Shown in pieces: positions 4,954 through 5,152 of a stretch of DNA of 5,152 nucleotides (positions are counted from its first letter, which is position 1; the number at the start of each line of letters is the position of its first letter). Position numbers and translations under genes: made by a program. The notes under the pieces are model-generated. The model was not told the origin of the DNA and did no database searches. It saw only the letters and a program-made list of their open reading frames with translations. The stretch is from Thermococcaceae archaeon (GTDB taxonomy: Archaea; Methanobacteriota_B; Thermococci; Thermococcales; Thermococcaceae). The stretch is taken from assembly GCA_027064745.1 (NCBI GenBank), contig JAMOPD010000419.1, forward strand, positions 1 through 5,152, in the 5' to 3' direction.

Positions 4954-5152
4954 ATGGTGGTTAGTCTAGCTGGAAGGGATATGCTCTGTCTTCAAGACTA
5001 TACAAGGGAAGAAATTGAGACGATTCTCAAAACAGCCGAGATGATGAAGATATGGAACAAGATTGGAAAGCCGCACCGCGTTCTCGAGGGCAAGACCCTT
5101 GGAATGATATTCCAGAAGCCATCAACGAGAACCCGCGTTAGCTTTGAGGTCG
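4954..5152 (+). CDS. argF: Ornithine carbamoyltransferase, N-terminal fragment (runs off the right edge)
   Basis: Catalyses carbamoyl phosphate + ornithine to citrulline + phosphate in arginine biosynthesis (in some Thermococcales possibly also catabolism). Sixty-six codons are present of roughly 315 expected. The carbamoyl-phosphate-binding motif is intact at S57-T-R-T-R61 in FQKPSTRTRVSFEV, preceded by KPHRVLEGKTLGMIF. The N-terminus MVVSLAGRDMLCLQDYTREE is, from memory, very like P. furiosus OTC. The FQKPSTRTRVSFEV context favours OTC over aspartate carbamoyltransferase. The HCLP ornithine motif lies outside the window. It is divergent from thyX and has its own promoter. Confidence 0.95.
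   Translation, partial: MVVSLAGRDMLCLQDYTREEIETILKTAEMMKIWNKIGKPHRVLEGKTLGMIFQKPSTRTRVSFEV

Noticed and set aside
1..5152. tRNA, box C/D RNA, CRISPR, insertion sequence or integration site
   Set aside because: No cloverleaf, paired C/D boxes, regularly spaced repeats, transposase or terminal repeats were found on either strand by reading.

Overview
The window looks like chromosome from a hyperthermophilic euryarchaeon of the order Thermococcales (Thermococcus or Pyrococcus). The evidence is an archaeal-type phosphoglycerate mutase (ApgM), a flavin-dependent thymidylate synthase (ThyX), an ornithine carbamoyltransferase whose first 66 residues closely resemble the P. furiosus enzyme as I remember it, and a DUF835 protein of the kind common in this order. 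Gene signals also fit: GGTGA/GAGGTG ribosome sites a few bases before the starts, GTG starts, very short leaders, and BRE/TATA-like elements about 34 bases upstream of the start codons. No tRNA, rRNA, CRISPR array or insertion sequence was seen.

Layout. Bases 1-88 (minus) hold the N-terminus of an aldo/keto reductase that runs off the left edge. Bases 124-1026 (minus) encode an AT-rich protein with a C-terminal DUF4145/HEPN-like domain. Bases 1087-2319 (minus) are apgM, clearly more GC-rich than its neighbours. A 91-base divergent promoter region (2320-2410) separates apgM from a HIT-family nucleotide hydrolase/phosphorylase (2411-2914, plus). Convergent to it, on the minus strand, lies a two-gene unit read thyX (4711-3974) then a multi-spanning membrane protein with a C-terminal DUF835 domain (3946-2929). 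A 242-base divergent region (4712-4953) follows, and the window ends with the start of argF (4954 onward, plus).

The most notable point is that the membrane/DUF835 gene is broken into two frames. The membrane part stops at 3290. The DUF835 reading frame is open back to 3321 but has no usable start codon until the middle of the domain. Removing one base in the only four-A run of the 32-base overlap (3310-3313) restores a continuous protein of 338 residues. This is either a real frameshift (pseudogene), a sequence error, or less likely a recoding site.

The genes do not form one pathway. apgM serves central glycolysis/gluconeogenesis, thyX makes dTMP, argF belongs to arginine/citrulline metabolism, and the HIT protein probably handles dinucleoside polyphosphates or nucleotidyl esters. 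I see no convincing evidence of a new multi-gene system. The items most worth checking are the frameshifted DUF835 gene, the HEPN-like gene with an altered RNase motif, and two inverted repeats in the divergent promoter regions.
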